From the NCBI RefSeq assembly GCF_015845845.1, contig NZ_LDIG01000234.1:1-64000 (forward strand): a DNA stretch of 64,000 bases. Reading direction: 5' to 3'. This document shows, piece by piece, positions 8,140-18,741 of the stretch. Source of the stretch: Paenibacillus dendritiformis. GTDB lineage: Bacteria; Bacillota; Bacilli; Paenibacillales; Paenibacillaceae. The notes under the pieces were generated by a model. That model was given only the letters and a program-made list of their open reading frames with translations. It was not told where the DNA came from and ran no database searches. Position numbers and translations under genes: made by a program. Position 1 is the stretch's first letter; every line of letters starts with the position of its first letter.

Positions 8140-9432
8140 TTAGCTGACCGAAGTGCTCCGGGTACGGCGCGTCGGCGTCGGCGTGTTGCCGTTCGCGTCC
8201 AAGGTAGCCAGGAATTCCGTGTTCGTCTTCGTATCACGCAGCTTTTTGAGGAACTGATCGATGAATTCCGGCGTTTCGTTCATATTTTTCCGGATCATCC
8301 ACAGCTTGTCGAGCTCTTCCTTCGACAGCAGCATCTCCTCGCGGCGCGTTCCGGAGCGTCGGATATCGATGGCCGGGAATATGCGCCGTTCCGCCAATTT
8401 GCGATCCAGGTGCAGCTCCATGTTGCCTGTGCCTTTGAATTCCTCGTAAATGATATCATCCATGCGCGACCCGGTCTCGACCAGCGCCGTCGCCAAAATG
8501 GTCAGGCTGCCGCCTTCCTCGATATTGCGCGCCGAACCGAAGAAGCGCTTCGGACGATGGAAGGAAGCCGGATCGATACCGCCCGACAGCGTCCGCCCCG
8601 ATGGCGGAATAACCAGGTTATAGGCCCGTGCCAGCCGGGTGATGCTGTCCAGCAGGATAACGACGTCCTTCTTATGCTCTACAAGGCGAAGCGCCCGCTC
8701 AAGCACGAGCTCGGCGACCTTGATATGATTTTCGGGCACTTCATCGAATGTGGATGCCACGACTTCGCCCTTGACGGAACGCTGCATGTCGGTGACTTCT
8801 TCCGGGCGCTCGTCGATCAGCAGCACGAACAGCTCAATTTCAGGATTGTTCTCCGAGATGCTGTTGGCGATTTCTTTTAAGAGCAGCGTCTTCCCGGCCT
8901 TAGGCGGTGCGACGATCAAGCCGCGCTGTCCCAAGCCGACAGGAGCAATCAAATCCATAATCCGTGTTGAAATGCGGGATGGGGAAGTTTCGAGCACCAG
9001 CTTCTTCTGCGGGTAAAGAGGGGTTAATGCAGGAAAGTGCAGCCGTTGCGCGGCATCTTCTGGATTTTCGCCATTCACGGCATTAATCTGCAGCAGCCCG
9101 AAATAGCGCTCGTTCTCTTTCGGAGGGCGGCACTTGCCTGAGACGACATCCCCCGTTCTCAGATCGAATCTACGAATTTGCGACTGCGAGATATAAATAT
9201 CCTCCGCGCTCGGCAAATAGTTAATCGGCCGAAGGAAGCCGAAGCCTTCCGGCAAAATGTCAAGAACGCCCTCCATGAACATATAGCCGCCTTGCTCCGC
9301 TTGCGCGCGCAAAATCGCGAAAATCAATTCTTTTTTCTTCAATTGACCATAGCCTGGTATCTGGAATTCCTTCGCCAGCTTGTACAATTCGGTCAATTTC
9401 TTCGTTTCCAAATCGGAAATTTGTAAATCCAT
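8140..9432 (-). CDS. rho: Transcription termination factor Rho
   Basis: The start is taken at the ATG of [16 protein letters not shown] (9432), which has AGGAG 9 nt upstream; an extended frame to 9504 is unlikely. The 430-residue hexameric RNA helicase has an N-terminal helical cap and an OSB RNA-binding domain ([20 protein letters not shown]). Walker A is [19 protein letters not shown], Walker B is [16 protein letters not shown], and the Q-loop region is [10 protein letters not shown]. The gene sits between murA and rpmE as in B. subtilis, where glpX also intervenes but is missing here. Rho autogenously controls its own leader in Bacillus, and the 288-nt leader (9433-9720) may do so here. 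Confidence 0.98.
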   Translation of the reverse strand: MDLQISDLETKKLTELYKLAKEFQIPGYGQLKKKELIFAILRAQAEQGGYMFMEGVLDILPEGFGFLRPINYLPSAEDIYISQSQIRRFDLRTGDVVSGKCRPPKENERYFGLLQINAVNGENPEDAAQRLHFPALTPLYPQKKLVLETSPSRISTRIMDLIAPVGLGQRGLIVAPPKAGKTLLLKEIANSISENNPEIELFVLLIDERPEEVTDMQRSVKGEVVASTFDEVPENHIKVAELVLERALRLVEHKKDVVILLDSITRLARAYNLVIPPSGRTLSGGIDPASFHRPKRFFGSARNIEEGGSLTILATALVETGSRMDDIIYEEFKGTGNMELHLDRKLAERRIFPAIDIRRSGTRREEMLLSKEELDKLWMIRKNMNETPEFIDQFLKKLRDTKTNTEFLATLDANGNTPTPTRRTRSTSVS

Positions 9433-9720
9433 AAATACAACTCCTATTCTGTTATGAAATGCGGACAATGTCGTATCAATAAGTCCCTTTCCCTTATTCA
9501 GCACGGGAATACAGCAGTTGTTTTTTCTATGTCATTTGTATTGATGGGCTGTTTCACCGGAAAGAAATCGTGGACGGAATGAAGATGAGAAGATGGTGAG
9601 CCAGAGGCAGCCAATTCTTCATCATAGGTTGATATATCGTAGAAATAGAAATCTTGTCTCTGTATGGATTGTGCCCATATCAATCTATTATTAACCTATC
9701 TTTACCCCAACAGAATCGAT
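9433..9720 (-). other. rho leader / murA-rho intergenic region
   Basis: No gene is visible in these 288 nt. The sequence contains two copies of TAGGTT about 60 nt apart and is AT-richer than the flanking genes. It must hold the rho promoter and leader. I see no convincing intrinsic terminator behind murA. Confidence 0.5.
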
Positions 9721-10974
9721 TTATTCCACCTGACGCCATACATCGGCGCCAAGATTGCGCAAATTGGACACGAGATGATCATACCCGCGGTCGATAAATT
9801 CGACTCCTGAAATCTCCGTGACATCGGTATCTACCGTCAAGCCGGCAATAACGAGCGCAGCGCCGGCACGCAGATCGGACGCTCTGACCTTCGCCGCATT
9901 CAGCTTCGTGCCTTCGATGACGGCGGTTCGCCCTTCCACCCGTATTTTGGCCCCCATGCGGGCCAGTTCGGGGACATGCTTGAACCGGCTGCTGTACACG
10001 AGGTCCGTCAGCATGCTCACCCCTTTGGCCTGCGTCAGCAAGCTGGTCATCGGGGATTGGAGATCCGTCGGAAATCCGGGATATACAAGCGCCTTCACAT
10101 CGATGCTGTTATATTCGGGCTGTCCGATAACGCGAAGCGACTCATCGCCTTCGATGACGCGAACGCCCATTTCTTCCAGCTTCGCCGTAAGGGCTTCCAG
10201 ATGTTTTGGGATAACGTTGTCAATCAGAATATCGCCGCAAGTGGCCGCAGCCGCAATCATATACGTTCCCGCCTGAATGCGGTCCGGAATAATCGAGTGC
10301 GTGCAGCCGCGCAGGCTGTCCACGCCTTCAATGCGGATCGTCTCCGTGCCCGCTCCCTTGATGCGGGCGCCCATCGCATTAAGCAGTGTGGCAACATCTA
10401 TAATTTCAGGCTCTTTGGCCGCATTTTCAATAATCGTAGTGCCTTTGGCGCGCGAGGCCGCAAGCATAATATTAATGGTCGCCCCTACACTGACGACATC
10501 CAAATAGATTTTGGCGCCGCGAAGTTCCCGCGCATAAATATGGACGGAGCCGTGATCGTTGGTAACCGTCGCGCCTAAAGCTTCAAAGCCTTTGATATGC
10601 TGATCGATCGGGCGAGGCTCGAAATTGCAGCCGCCCGGCATGCCGATGGTCGCTTCGCCGAACCGACCCAAAAGCGCGCCCATCAAATAGTAGGAGGCCC
10701 GCAATTTTTTGACGGGTCCATTGTGCATCGGTACCGAAATCATCCGCGACGGATCGATGCGCAGACAGGAACCTTCCCAGCTAACCTGTCCGCCAAGCTC
10801 CGTCAAAATCTCCATATAAGTGGCGACATCGCTCAGTTCGGGCAAATTATCCAGTACGACTTCCGTCTCCGCAAGGATTGCTGCAGGAATAAGCGCAACC
10901 GCGCTATTTTTGGCACCGCTGATCTGAACGGAGCCTCGAAGCGGCCGACCGCCGCTAATCATTAACTTCTCCAT
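9721..10974 (-). CDS. murA: UDP-N-acetylglucosamine 1-carboxyvinyltransferase
   Basis: This enzyme adds enolpyruvate from PEP to UDP-GlcNAc, the first committed step of peptidoglycan synthesis in the cytosol. The 417-residue frame shows the start [23 protein letters not shown], the catalytic (fosfomycin-targeted) cysteine in [16 protein letters not shown], and the C-terminal [11 protein letters not shown] segment. The ATG at 10974 lies 11 nt behind GGGAGGAA and is preferred over an upstream in-frame start at 11007. Linkage to fbaA and rho marks it as the second MurA paralogue (MurAB/MurZ) of Firmicutes, so a further murA elsewhere is expected. Confidence 0.96.
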   Translation of the reverse strand: MEKLMISGGRPLRGSVQISGAKNSAVALIPAAILAETEVVLDNLPELSDVATYMEILTELGGQVSWEGSCLRIDPSRMISVPMHNGPVKKLRASYYLMGALLGRFGEATIGMPGGCNFEPRPIDQHIKGFEALGATVTNDHGSVHIYARELRGAKIYLDVVSVGATINIMLAASRAKGTTIIENAAKEPEIIDVATLLNAMGARIKGAGTETIRIEGVDSLRGCTHSIIPDRIQAGTYMIAAAATCGDILIDNVIPKHLEALTAKLEEMGVRVIEGDESLRVIGQPEYNSIDVKALVYPGFPTDLQSPMTSLLTQAKGVSMLTDLVYSSRFKHVPELARMGAKIRVEGRTAVIEGTKLNAAKVRASDLRAGAALVIAGLTVDTDVTEISGVEFIDRGYDHLVSNLRNLGADVWRQVE

Positions 10975-11053
10975 GACAAGCCAGTTCCTCCCATGCGTTG
11001 CTGACAACCCCGACAGCCGGCGACATCCGGCCTATATCGGCTCCCCATAATGC

Positions 11054-11090
11054 AAAAAGGGAAGAACACCGGCGAACCGGTGCTATTCCC
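11054..11090 (-). terminator. Terminator after fbaA
   Basis: The minus strand reads GGGAATAGCACCGG, a short loop, then CCGGTGTTCTTCCC followed by TTTTT. It lies 40 nt behind the fbaA stop and separates fbaA from murA. Confidence 0.9.
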
Positions 11091-11129
11091 GTATTCGTAA
11101 ACGTAGTATTAACTATGGAATTGCGCTTG

Positions 11130-11984
11130 TTACGCTTGGTTGTTGCTGCCGAACAAGCGAATTTTGGCGCGAACGACTTCCACCATCGCTTTACGAGCCG
11201 GAGTCAAATATTTACGAGGGTCGATCATGTCGGCATCCTTCGCCAATGCTTCGCGAATCGCTGCCGTACAAGCGACTTGGTTCTCGGTATTCACGTTGAT
11301 TTTGCCGGCGCCCGCCGCGATAGCCTTGCGGATGGATTCGTCAGGCACCCCGGAACCGCCATGAAGCACGACTGGCACAGGAATTTTGGAAGCTACTGCT
11401 TCAATGATATCATAGTGAAGTTTTGGCTCGCCTTTGTACATGCCGTGAGCCGTACCGACCGCAATCGCCAGGGCGTCTACGCCCGTTTCTTCGTAGAAAC
11501 GGATCGCTTCTTCCGGTTTAGCCAGTTGTGCGGATGCTTCATCCACTTCCAGGTCGTCTTCGACCCCGCCGATAGTTCCCAATTCGCCCTCGACGGATAC
11601 GCCCATCGCATGAGCCGCTTTAACGACTTCCTTGGTCAAGCGAATGTTGTCTTCATATGCATGATGGGATCCGTCGAACATGACGGAAGAGAATCCTGCA
11701 CGGATACAAGCCATAGCGACTTCAAATGTGCTGCCGTGGTCAAGATGCAAAGCGATTGGCAAGCCGGATTTCTTCGCAGCCGCTTCCGCCATGGCAACGG
11801 TATATTCCATTCCCATGTAACGCAATGCCCCTTCGGATACACCGAAAATGATTGGCGCATTCTCTTCCATGGCTGCTTCCGTAATCGCTTGAGTGAATTC
11901 TAGGTTGTTAATGTTGAATTGGCCCACCGCAAATTTGCCCGCTTTTGCTTTTGGCAGGAATTCGTTCATCGAAACTAATGGCAT
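11130..11984 (-). CDS. fbaA: Class II fructose-1,6-bisphosphate aldolase
   Basis: This zinc enzyme of glycolysis and gluconeogenesis splits fructose-1,6-bisphosphate to DHAP and glyceraldehyde-3-phosphate. The protein begins MPLVSMNEFLPKAKAG, as in B. subtilis. The ATG at 11984 is chosen because AGGAGG sits 9 nt upstream, whereas the preceding in-frame ATG directly abuts that site. Visible signatures are LHLDHGSTFEVAM (zinc ligand and catalytic region), the metal-binding GELGTIGGVED segment, and VLHGGSGVPDE for phosphate binding. The length, 284 residues, is normal. It is flanked by spo0F and murA in the conserved order. The transaldolase gene of B. subtilis is absent here. Confidence 0.98.
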   Translation of the reverse strand: MPLVSMNEFLPKAKAGKFAVGQFNINNLEFTQAITEAAMEENAPIIFGVSEGALRYMGMEYTVAMAEAAAKKSGLPIALHLDHGSTFEVAMACIRAGFSSVMFDGSHHAYEDNIRLTKEVVKAAHAMGVSVEGELGTIGGVEDDLEVDEASAQLAKPEEAIRFYEETGVDALAIAVGTAHGMYKGEPKLHYDIIEAVASKIPVPVVLHGGSGVPDESIRKAIAAGAGKINVNTENQVACTAAIREALAKDADMIDPRKYLTPARKAMVEVVRAKIRLFGSNNQA

Positions 11985-12231
11985 GGTCTCCATCCTCCTA
12001 AGAAGTTGTCTTTGTCTGTATTTCTGTAGTTAGCCGACATCCAGTACGGTGTTATTATATCACATTTGACCGTAAAAAAGTAAACAACCTCTTGACAAAC
12101 CCTGCCGCTTCGAAGACGCCGTCCGACCGCCATTTCCGCGCTTCGCCCTTCATCCGTCCCGCTCAAAGCAAAGAAGCCGGGTGTCAGCGCCCAGCATCGT
12201 TCAAACCTATGTCATTGCCTTGTCTATCGGG

Positions 12232-12633
12232 TCATGTCGTCATATTCGCCGGGTTCGCCGCCGAATGGTCCTGTTGCAGCGTCATGTTCACCGCCACTCT
12301 CATCTCATCAATGTCGAACGGCTTCGTAAAATGCATGATCGCGCCAAGATCGGTCGCTTCCTTGATCATATCCAACTCTCCGTAGGCTGTCATCATAATG
12401 ACTTTCATCTCCGGCTCCATCTTCTTAATCTGCTTCAAAATTTCCAAGCCGTCCATGCCCGGAATCTTCATGTCCAGCAAGACAATATCCGGAGATTCCT
12501 CACGCACGATGTTCAATGCAACCTTTCCGTTGGAAGCTTGGTAGGTCGAGTATCCTTCACTGCTGAATACTTCCATCAGAAGAACCCGAATACCGTTTTG
12601 ATCATCGACTATCAATACTTTCTTCTTCTCCAA
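12232..12633 (-). CDS. spo0F: Sporulation initiation phosphotransferase Spo0F
   Basis: This single-domain receiver has 133 residues. The phosphoacceptor Asp54 lies in [14 protein letters not shown], the acidic pair is Asp10-Asp11, the Thr is in MMTAYGE (82) and Lys104 is in FTKPFD. All are at the same positions as in B. subtilis Spo0F. It passes phosphate from orphan kinases to Spo0B and on to Spo0A. The start is TTG, 8 nt behind GGGAGGGG; the longer open frame to 12798 covers the promoter and is not coding. A sigma-H-type promoter lies about 105 nt upstream. A ~9-residue tail extends past the normal C-terminus. Confidence 0.96.
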   Translation of the reverse strand: MEKKKVLIVDDQNGIRVLLMEVFSSEGYSTYQASNGKVALNIVREESPDIVLLDMKIPGMDGLEILKQIKKMEPEMKVIMMTAYGELDMIKEATDLGAIMHFTKPFDIDEMRVAVNMTLQQDHSAANPANMTT

Positions 12634-12736
12634 CTGGTACCCCTCCCATCGTGTAACACGAGCGAGTGCACCCGTTAATACAGGCGTCGCCTCGTATGAA
12701 CATGCTTTTTTTTCCAAAGCAAGAATAATGGTACTT

Positions 12737-12761
12737 ATTCGCCTTGATATATTAAAATCCT
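12737..12761 (-). promoter_or_regulatory. Sigma-H-type promoter of spo0F
   Basis: On the minus strand GCAGGATTT (AGGATTT at 12761-12755) is followed by GAAT (12740-12737) with the 14-nt spacing expected of sigma-H promoters (AGGAnnT, then GAAT). B. subtilis spo0F also has a sigma-H promoter. Confidence 0.7.
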
Positions 12762-12803
12762 GCTTGAAATACGGAAAAACATGATCTTCCCCTTCCAAAG
12801 AGC

Positions 12804-12843
12804 AAAAAATAGGCGGAAATCCCCATTATGGGAATTTCCGCCT
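12804..12843 (-). terminator. Terminator after pyrG
   Basis: The minus strand folds AGGCGGAAATTCCC with GGGGATTTCCGCCT over a 5-nt loop, then reads ATTTTTT. The hairpin begins 6 nt behind the pyrG stop and isolates spo0F. Confidence 0.93.
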
Positions 12844-12849
12844 GGATCA

Positions 12850-14638
<1,789 letters not shown>

Positions 14639-14684
14639 CATCTTTTAGCGTCAATCAACCTATTCAATTACAAACAAATCAAAA

Positions 14685-14724
14685 GCCCATATGCTAGTTT
14701 ACTCTGTAGGACATGCCGTGTCAA
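14685..14724 (-). promoter_or_regulatory. pyrG promoter with GGGC initiation site
   Basis: On the minus strand TTGACA (14724-14719) and TAAACT (14701-14696) are 17 nt apart, and a GGGC tetranucleotide (14688-14685) begins 7 nt after the -10 box. Starting with GGGC is the hallmark of CTP-dependent reiterative G addition at pyrG in Gram-positive bacteria. Confidence 0.85.
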
Positions 14725-14886
14725 GGGAACGTTTGCGGATTTTCCAGCCAATTGATCGCGGTCTCGCCAGGATCCAGATTCGCCCAGCACAAGGAGGGGA
14801 TTTCCGCCCCTTCCAGGCCGCAGCGGCCCGGCTCCGGCATGCAGAATAAGGGGCATCACAGCCAAGATCAGAGGGGCGGATTCAGA

Positions 14887-14957
14887 TAAAAACCGTTTGC
14901 TTATCTTCCCGCCGTAGCGTCTCGAAGGAGATCGCCCGGGAAACATAAGCAAACGGT
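14887..14957 (-). terminator. Terminator after rpoE
   Basis: ACCGTTTGCTTAT and ATAAGCAAACGGT form a perfect 13-bp outer stem with a GC-rich inner part, followed by TTTTTATC on the minus strand. Confidence 0.88.
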
Positions 14958-14985
14958 CCGTCACAGCCGCTGGCTCGGATTCCGA

Positions 14986-15531
14986 CTAGCGATCGTCATC
15001 CTCTTCCATATCCGGCTCTTCTTCCTCGTCAGGGTTGTCTTCATCGATCTCTTCATCATCGATAATGACTTCCTCTTCTACTTCCGCATCCTCTTCTTCA
15101 TCCACATACATGTCTTCATCGTCTTCGCCGTCTTCGTCCACGAAGTCGAAGTCTTCATCATTGTTGTAGCTGTCGTCCTCTTCGACGAACATATCGTCAT
15201 CTTCCAGATCATCGTCGTCATCGTTAATGATGCGAGGACGCTTCGTGCCCATCGACTCTTCCGAGCGATCGACAGGATACCAGCGCTTCAAGCCCCAGAG
15301 ATTGTTCCCTACGCACGCGAAGCGGCCATCAATGTTGATTTCCGTATATAACTGTGCAATGACATCATTAATTTGCTCTTCGCTGAGTCCGCGAAGCTTC
15401 GCAACTTCATTCATCAGATCACGGTAGTAGAAAGGCGTGTTGGCTGCTTTCAAGACGAGGAAAGCAATATCCACCATCGGCATTTCTTGCACTTTGTCGG
15501 GATCCAACTTCAATTCCAACGGGGTGCTCAT
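14986..15531 (-). CDS. rpoE: DNA-directed RNA polymerase delta subunit
   Basis: The 181-residue protein has the folded HARE-HTH-type N-terminal domain (residues 1-~95, MVDIAFLVLKAANTPFYYRDLMNEVAKL and WGLKRWYP). It is followed by an ~80-residue unstructured tail of almost only Asp and Glu. Delta increases promoter selectivity and helps recycle RNA polymerase in Firmicutes. The start has AGAGAGGATG upstream. The adjacent pyrG is the conserved partner, but a terminator and a separate promoter divide the two. Confidence 0.96.
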   Translation of the reverse strand: MSTPLELKLDPDKVQEMPMVDIAFLVLKAANTPFYYRDLMNEVAKLRGLSEEQINDVIAQLYTEINIDGRFACVGNNLWGLKRWYPVDRSEESMGTKRPRIINDDDDDLEDDDMFVEEDDSYNNDEDFDFVDEDGEDDEDMYVDEEEDAEVEEEVIIDDEEIDEDNPDEEEEPDMEEDDDR

Positions 15532-15594
15532 AAGGACACATCCTCTCTCAAAGGTTCAAACGGATAAATACGATCATATCCAGTTTCACACCTA

Positions 15595-15623
15595 AGTAAA
15601 ACCGATTTTCCATGAAAAAGCAA
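15595..15623 (-). promoter_or_regulatory. Possible sigma-A promoter of rpoE
   Basis: On the minus strand TTGCTT (15623-15618) and TTTACT (15600-15595) are spaced by 17 nt, about 65 nt before the rpoE start codon. Confidence 0.55.
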
Positions 15624-15683
15624 GTTTTCACGACGTGGACAAAAAAATGCCACATGTCTGTCTCCTTCCGCTTCCATTGAAAG

Positions 15684-15717
15684 AAAAAAAGAAACGCGAA
15701 GGGCATCCCTTCGCGTT
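15684..15717 (-). terminator. Orphan intrinsic terminator
   Basis: AACGCGAAGGG and CCCTTCGCGTT form a perfect 11-bp stem with a 3-nt loop. On the minus strand this is followed by TCTTTTTTTC. No minus-strand gene lies upstream: the next coding region, the subtilase, is on the plus strand. It may end a small RNA from 15718-15900, be left over from a lost gene, or block antisense transcription into rpoE. Confidence 0.8.
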
Positions 15718-15919
15718 CGACTGTATCCGCACCACAGACAGGTTTACACCTCGTCTACCGTGTGCAAAGCCCTTCGCCGGCTCTTCTTCATCCTATGTCC
15801 GCAGCCGCCTTTTGACACGGGAGAAGGCCTAACTTTCGCAAAAAAGGCAGCTACCCCAGTCCACCCTCCTCCCCTTGGCATACGATACCCCACAAGGAAT
15901 TGTCGGGAGGGACTCGACA

Positions 15920-17074
15920 TTGGATATGACGGCCTTATTGCACATGTTGCTTCAAGAGATGTCCTTCAGCGGACGGCCTGGAGCGAAGCGGTTGATTCGC
16001 TTCCATCGGCCGGAGCGGTTCGCCGCATTCAGCGAGGCGCTCCGCACGCTTCGCCGGGATCGGCCCGAGCTCCAGCATCTCCGCGAACTTCCGCTCATCC
16101 GCGCCTGGAGCTGTCCGGTTCCCGAATCGGTTGCACAGCTGCTGTCACGGTATCCGAACGAGTTCACGATAGAGGAAGACGCGTTGATCGCGATTCAGGC
16201 CGCTTCCCACAGGCCGGTCTCCTGGGAGCGGGGGATTCCGTGGGGCGTGCGGCAGATCAAGGCTCCGCAAGCATGGGGAACGACCACCGGCCACCGCGTG
16301 CACATCGGCGTGATCGACACAGGGGCCGATTACCGCCATCCCGATCTTCGCCAGTCGCTGATGCGCGGAGTCAACTTCGTTCACCGCGGCATGCCGCCGT
16401 ATGATGACAACGGTCATGGGACCCATATTGCGGGCACGATAGCTGCGGCCAATCAAATGTACGGCATTATCGGCGTGGCTCCCCGCGCCTTAATCCATCC
16501 CGTAAAATCATTTGATGAGAACGGAGCCGCTTATGTGTCTGATATTATCAACGGCATTGAATGGTGCGTCCGTAACGGGATGCACATCATCAATATGAGC
16601 TTCGGCATGAAATCCCGCAGCAAGTCGCTGCTGCAAGCGGTGACCCAGGCCTATCAATCCGGGGTCACCGTCGTCGCTTCATCCGGGAACGACGCGAAGC
16701 GCAAGTCCATCGATTACCCGGCCCGCTATCCCCAGACGATCTCCGTCGGGGCCACCGATCGCATGCGGCGGATTGCGCCGTTCAGCAACCGGGGGCAATT
16801 CGTCGATATTTACGCCCCCGGCGAGAAGATCGTGTCCTCCTGGATTAAGGGCAAATATCACGAGATGAGCGGCACCTCGATGGCCACCTCGCACATCAGC
16901 GGTGCGATCGCGCTCCTGCTTGCCGTGCGGCCGCGCTTGAAGCCGGGCGAGATCAAGGCTTTGCTCCGGCGGACAGCGAACCCGGTTCACGGCCGCAAAA
17001 CCCGCAACCTCCAGGCCAAGGTGCCTGGCGAGGTAGATGTAATGCGGCTGCTGAAGGAAGCCGAGCGGCTGTAG
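15920..17074 (+). CDS. Subtilisin-like serine peptidase (S8), probably intracellular
   Basis: The catalytic triad is plain: Asp133 in VIDTGADYRHPD, His166 in NGHGTHIAGT and Ser320 in SGTSMATSHISGA, with the oxyanion Asn in ASSGND. There is no signal peptide. A ~110-residue N-terminal part with an inhibitor-like EFTIEEDALI segment precedes the catalytic domain, so a propeptide is possible. The TTG at 15920 is preferred because GGGAGG lies 9 nt upstream; an upstream frame to 15875 has no such site. The length is about 384 residues. It is a single gene between rpoE and tenA, and its substrate cannot be told from the sequence. Confidence 0.93.
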   Translation: MDMTALLHMLLQEMSFSGRPGAKRLIRFHRPERFAAFSEALRTLRRDRPELQHLRELPLIRAWSCPVPESVAQLLSRYPNEFTIEEDALIAIQAASHRPVSWERGIPWGVRQIKAPQAWGTTTGHRVHIGVIDTGADYRHPDLRQSLMRGVNFVHRGMPPYDDNGHGTHIAGTIAAANQMYGIIGVAPRALIHPVKSFDENGAAYVSDIINGIEWCVRNGMHIINMSFGMKSRSKSLLQAVTQAYQSGVTVVASSGNDAKRKSIDYPARYPQTISVGATDRMRRIAPFSNRGQFVDIYAPGEKIVSSWIKGKYHEMSGTSMATSHISGAIALLLAVRPRLKPGEIKALLRRTANPVHGRKTRNLQAKVPGEVDVMRLLKEAERL

Positions 17075-17383
17075 CGGTCGCCCGGACGTATCCCTGGGCG
17101 GGCTGGAAGCGGTCGGTCAGGAATGGGCTATGCGCATGAATCGTCCCCCTCCGGAATGATGGGCTGCCAACTGTGCCGCTCCCAATCAGGGGGCGCCACG
17201 AATTGGCTCCCGGGAGGGGCTATTCCCGTTCCGGCGAGGCATCAACTTCCGCGGCTGTGGAACGTTGGGCTTCCGCTCTGCGGGATGCACGGCCTTTGCT
17301 CTGTTGAACACCGGGCTTCCGCTCTACGGAATGCCGCAGCGTTTCTCGAAACAGGGTCTCAGGCTCGGATCTCCATACAATGA
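17075..17383 (+). other. Intergenic region behind the S8 peptidase
   Basis: No gene is supported. A short unit, GGGCTTCCGCTCTRCGGRATGC, occurs twice (about 17262 and 17310), perhaps from a local duplication. The region then runs into the dispersed repeat copy. Confidence 0.4.
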
Positions 17384-17566
17384 TGCAAAACTGCAGCTTT
17401 GTCCCCCGTTGCCGCTTATTGCAATAGAAAATCCTGCAAATATACAGCAATCACCGGGCATTTCTGCACAAACTCGAATTCTGCCGGGAAAATGATGTAC
17501 ATTTGCAGGAATGATGCTCAATCAGGCCCCGAACCGAGGCAGAATCCTGCATTATAGCAGGAATTC
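17384..17566 (+). repeat. Dispersed intergenic repeat, copy A (~183 bp)
   Basis: This shares ordered modules with copies at 37420 and 45362. They are GCAAAA-n-TGCAGCTTT, then GAAAATCCTGCAAATATACA, CATTTCTGC, TTTGCAGGAAT and a final CCTGC/GCAGGA pair. Spacer sequences differ but spacing is conserved. AATCCTGCAAAT and ATTTGCAGGAAT inside this copy are near-perfect inverted repeats. It lies between the converging subtilase and tenA genes. See the findings for interpretation. Confidence 0.8.
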
Positions 17567-17697
17567 GGCGTTCCACCACGGCGATGACATGAATTATCTT
17601 CCCGTTGGTGGCGACCGTATTCGTCATATTATGCACGAGGGAGCGCCGTTCCTTGATGCTTCTTGATGGCGACGGGAAGCCGCTGCCCCTCCCGGAT

Positions 17698-18390
17698 TTA
17701 CGCCCGCAGCGCTTCCGTGACAGGCGCCGGCCAGTCCTCCAACGTATAGGCCATGTCCCAGAACAGATATTCCAACTGGCAGCTGGTCAGAAAATGCTCC
17801 TCCAGCCGCCGCTTGCGGACGACAGGCAAAGACTCCACCCACTCATCAAGCAGTCCGCGAAGCTGCATCGTGATCCCGCTCTCCCGCTCTCCATAAAAAT
17901 GCATCCAGTCATAGAACGGATGGGATGAATCCGGCTTCACTTCCTCCAGTAGCCGGCGGCCGATTTCGGTATACGTCCAAGGGCAGGGCAGCAATGCCGC
18001 CACGATATCTTCCCGCGTTCCTGCATGGGCGACCGTCAGCATATGGTTTACATAATGATTGGCCGAAGGGGCCAGAGGGAAGCCTTGCAGTTCTTCGTAC
18101 GTCACCCCGGCGACGTCGCAAAAATTTTGATGCGGATGCGTCTCGCTGTCCAGAATAAACGAGATTTGCTCGTTAAATAGAGCCATCGCGGCGCGGTGGT
18201 CGCATTTGGAGATCGCAATCCCGTATACTCGGATAAAGGCGTTCAAGTATTCAAAATCCTGCTTGACATAGTGAATGAGCTGTTCCTTCGCCAACGTTCC
18301 TTCCGCAATGCCCCGAACGAACGGATGCGCAAAAATCGCCGCAAAAATCGGATCCGCCGTACGCCGGAGTTCTTCGGTAAAACTGGCCAT
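17698..18390 (-). CDS. tenA: Aminopyrimidine aminohydrolase / thiaminase II (TenA)
   Basis: TenA hydrolyses 4-amino-5-aminomethyl-2-methylpyrimidine (and thiamin) to the HMP pyrimidine and so salvages degraded thiamin. The ~230-residue protein starts at MASFTEELRRTADPIF (18390). Visible active-site elements are the Asp in YVKQDFEYL, the nucleophilic Cys in ALLPCPWTYTEIG and the Glu in CQLEYLFWDMAY. A longer frame to 18498 overlaps the riboswitch terminator and is not coding. Expression is controlled by a TPP riboswitch directly upstream. No other thiamin gene is adjacent, so it is a solitary salvage gene. Confidence 0.95.
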   Translation of the reverse strand: MASFTEELRRTADPIFAAIFAHPFVRGIAEGTLAKEQLIHYVKQDFEYLNAFIRVYGIAISKCDHRAAMALFNEQISFILDSETHPHQNFCDVAGVTYEELQGFPLAPSANHYVNHMLTVAHAGTREDIVAALLPCPWTYTEIGRRLLEEVKPDSSHPFYDWMHFYGERESGITMQLRGLLDEWVESLPVVRKRRLEEHFLTSCQLEYLFWDMAYTLEDWPAPVTEALRA

Positions 18391-18451
18391 ACTTAGCACC
18401 TCCGCCTCATTTTCGATGAAATCCAACTCAGGGGCGCCGGCGCAGCCATAC

Positions 18452-18480
18452 AAAAAAGCCGCCCCGAAATGGAGCGGCTT
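18452..18480 (-). terminator. Expression-platform terminator of the tenA TPP riboswitch
   Basis: The minus strand pairs AAGCCGCTCC with GGGGCGGCTT across a 5-6-nt loop, followed by TTTTTT. It lies between the riboswitch aptamer and the tenA start, as expected for TPP-induced premature termination. Confidence 0.88.
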
Positions 18481-18527
18481 CGTCAAGTCATCCTGCAACA
18501 GAGCTTCAACTCGAACCTGTGAAGGCC

Positions 18528-18620
18528 GTCTCCACTTCCCTACGCCGGTATTAACCGGATCAGGTTCAAAGGGTCCAAGCGTCTCTTGTCTCAGCCGCCT
18601 TGCGCGGCTCCCCCAGCGGA
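18528..18620 (-). promoter_or_regulatory. TPP (THI-element) riboswitch
   Basis: The minus strand has the diagnostic THI-box segments in order: CTGGGGGAGCC, GGCTGAGA, GACCCTTTGAACCTGATC, then GGTTAATACCGGCGTAGGGA. Thiamin pyrophosphate binding should favour the downstream terminator and switch tenA off. Confidence 0.97.
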
Positions 18621-18741
18621 TTTCGTATAAAGTTCATTGTCACGTCTTACTTTAGCTGTGATTGCCAATCTTGTCAAACTATTCTTCCCGATTTATTGCC
18701 CGCGCGCCGAAGCGCCTGCCGGACAAGCGATCCTGAACCGT

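Noticed and set aside
12160-12200. Possible terminator between spo0F and fbaA
   Set aside because: GGGCGC/ACACCC pairing is short and interrupted, and the T-rich tail is scattered.
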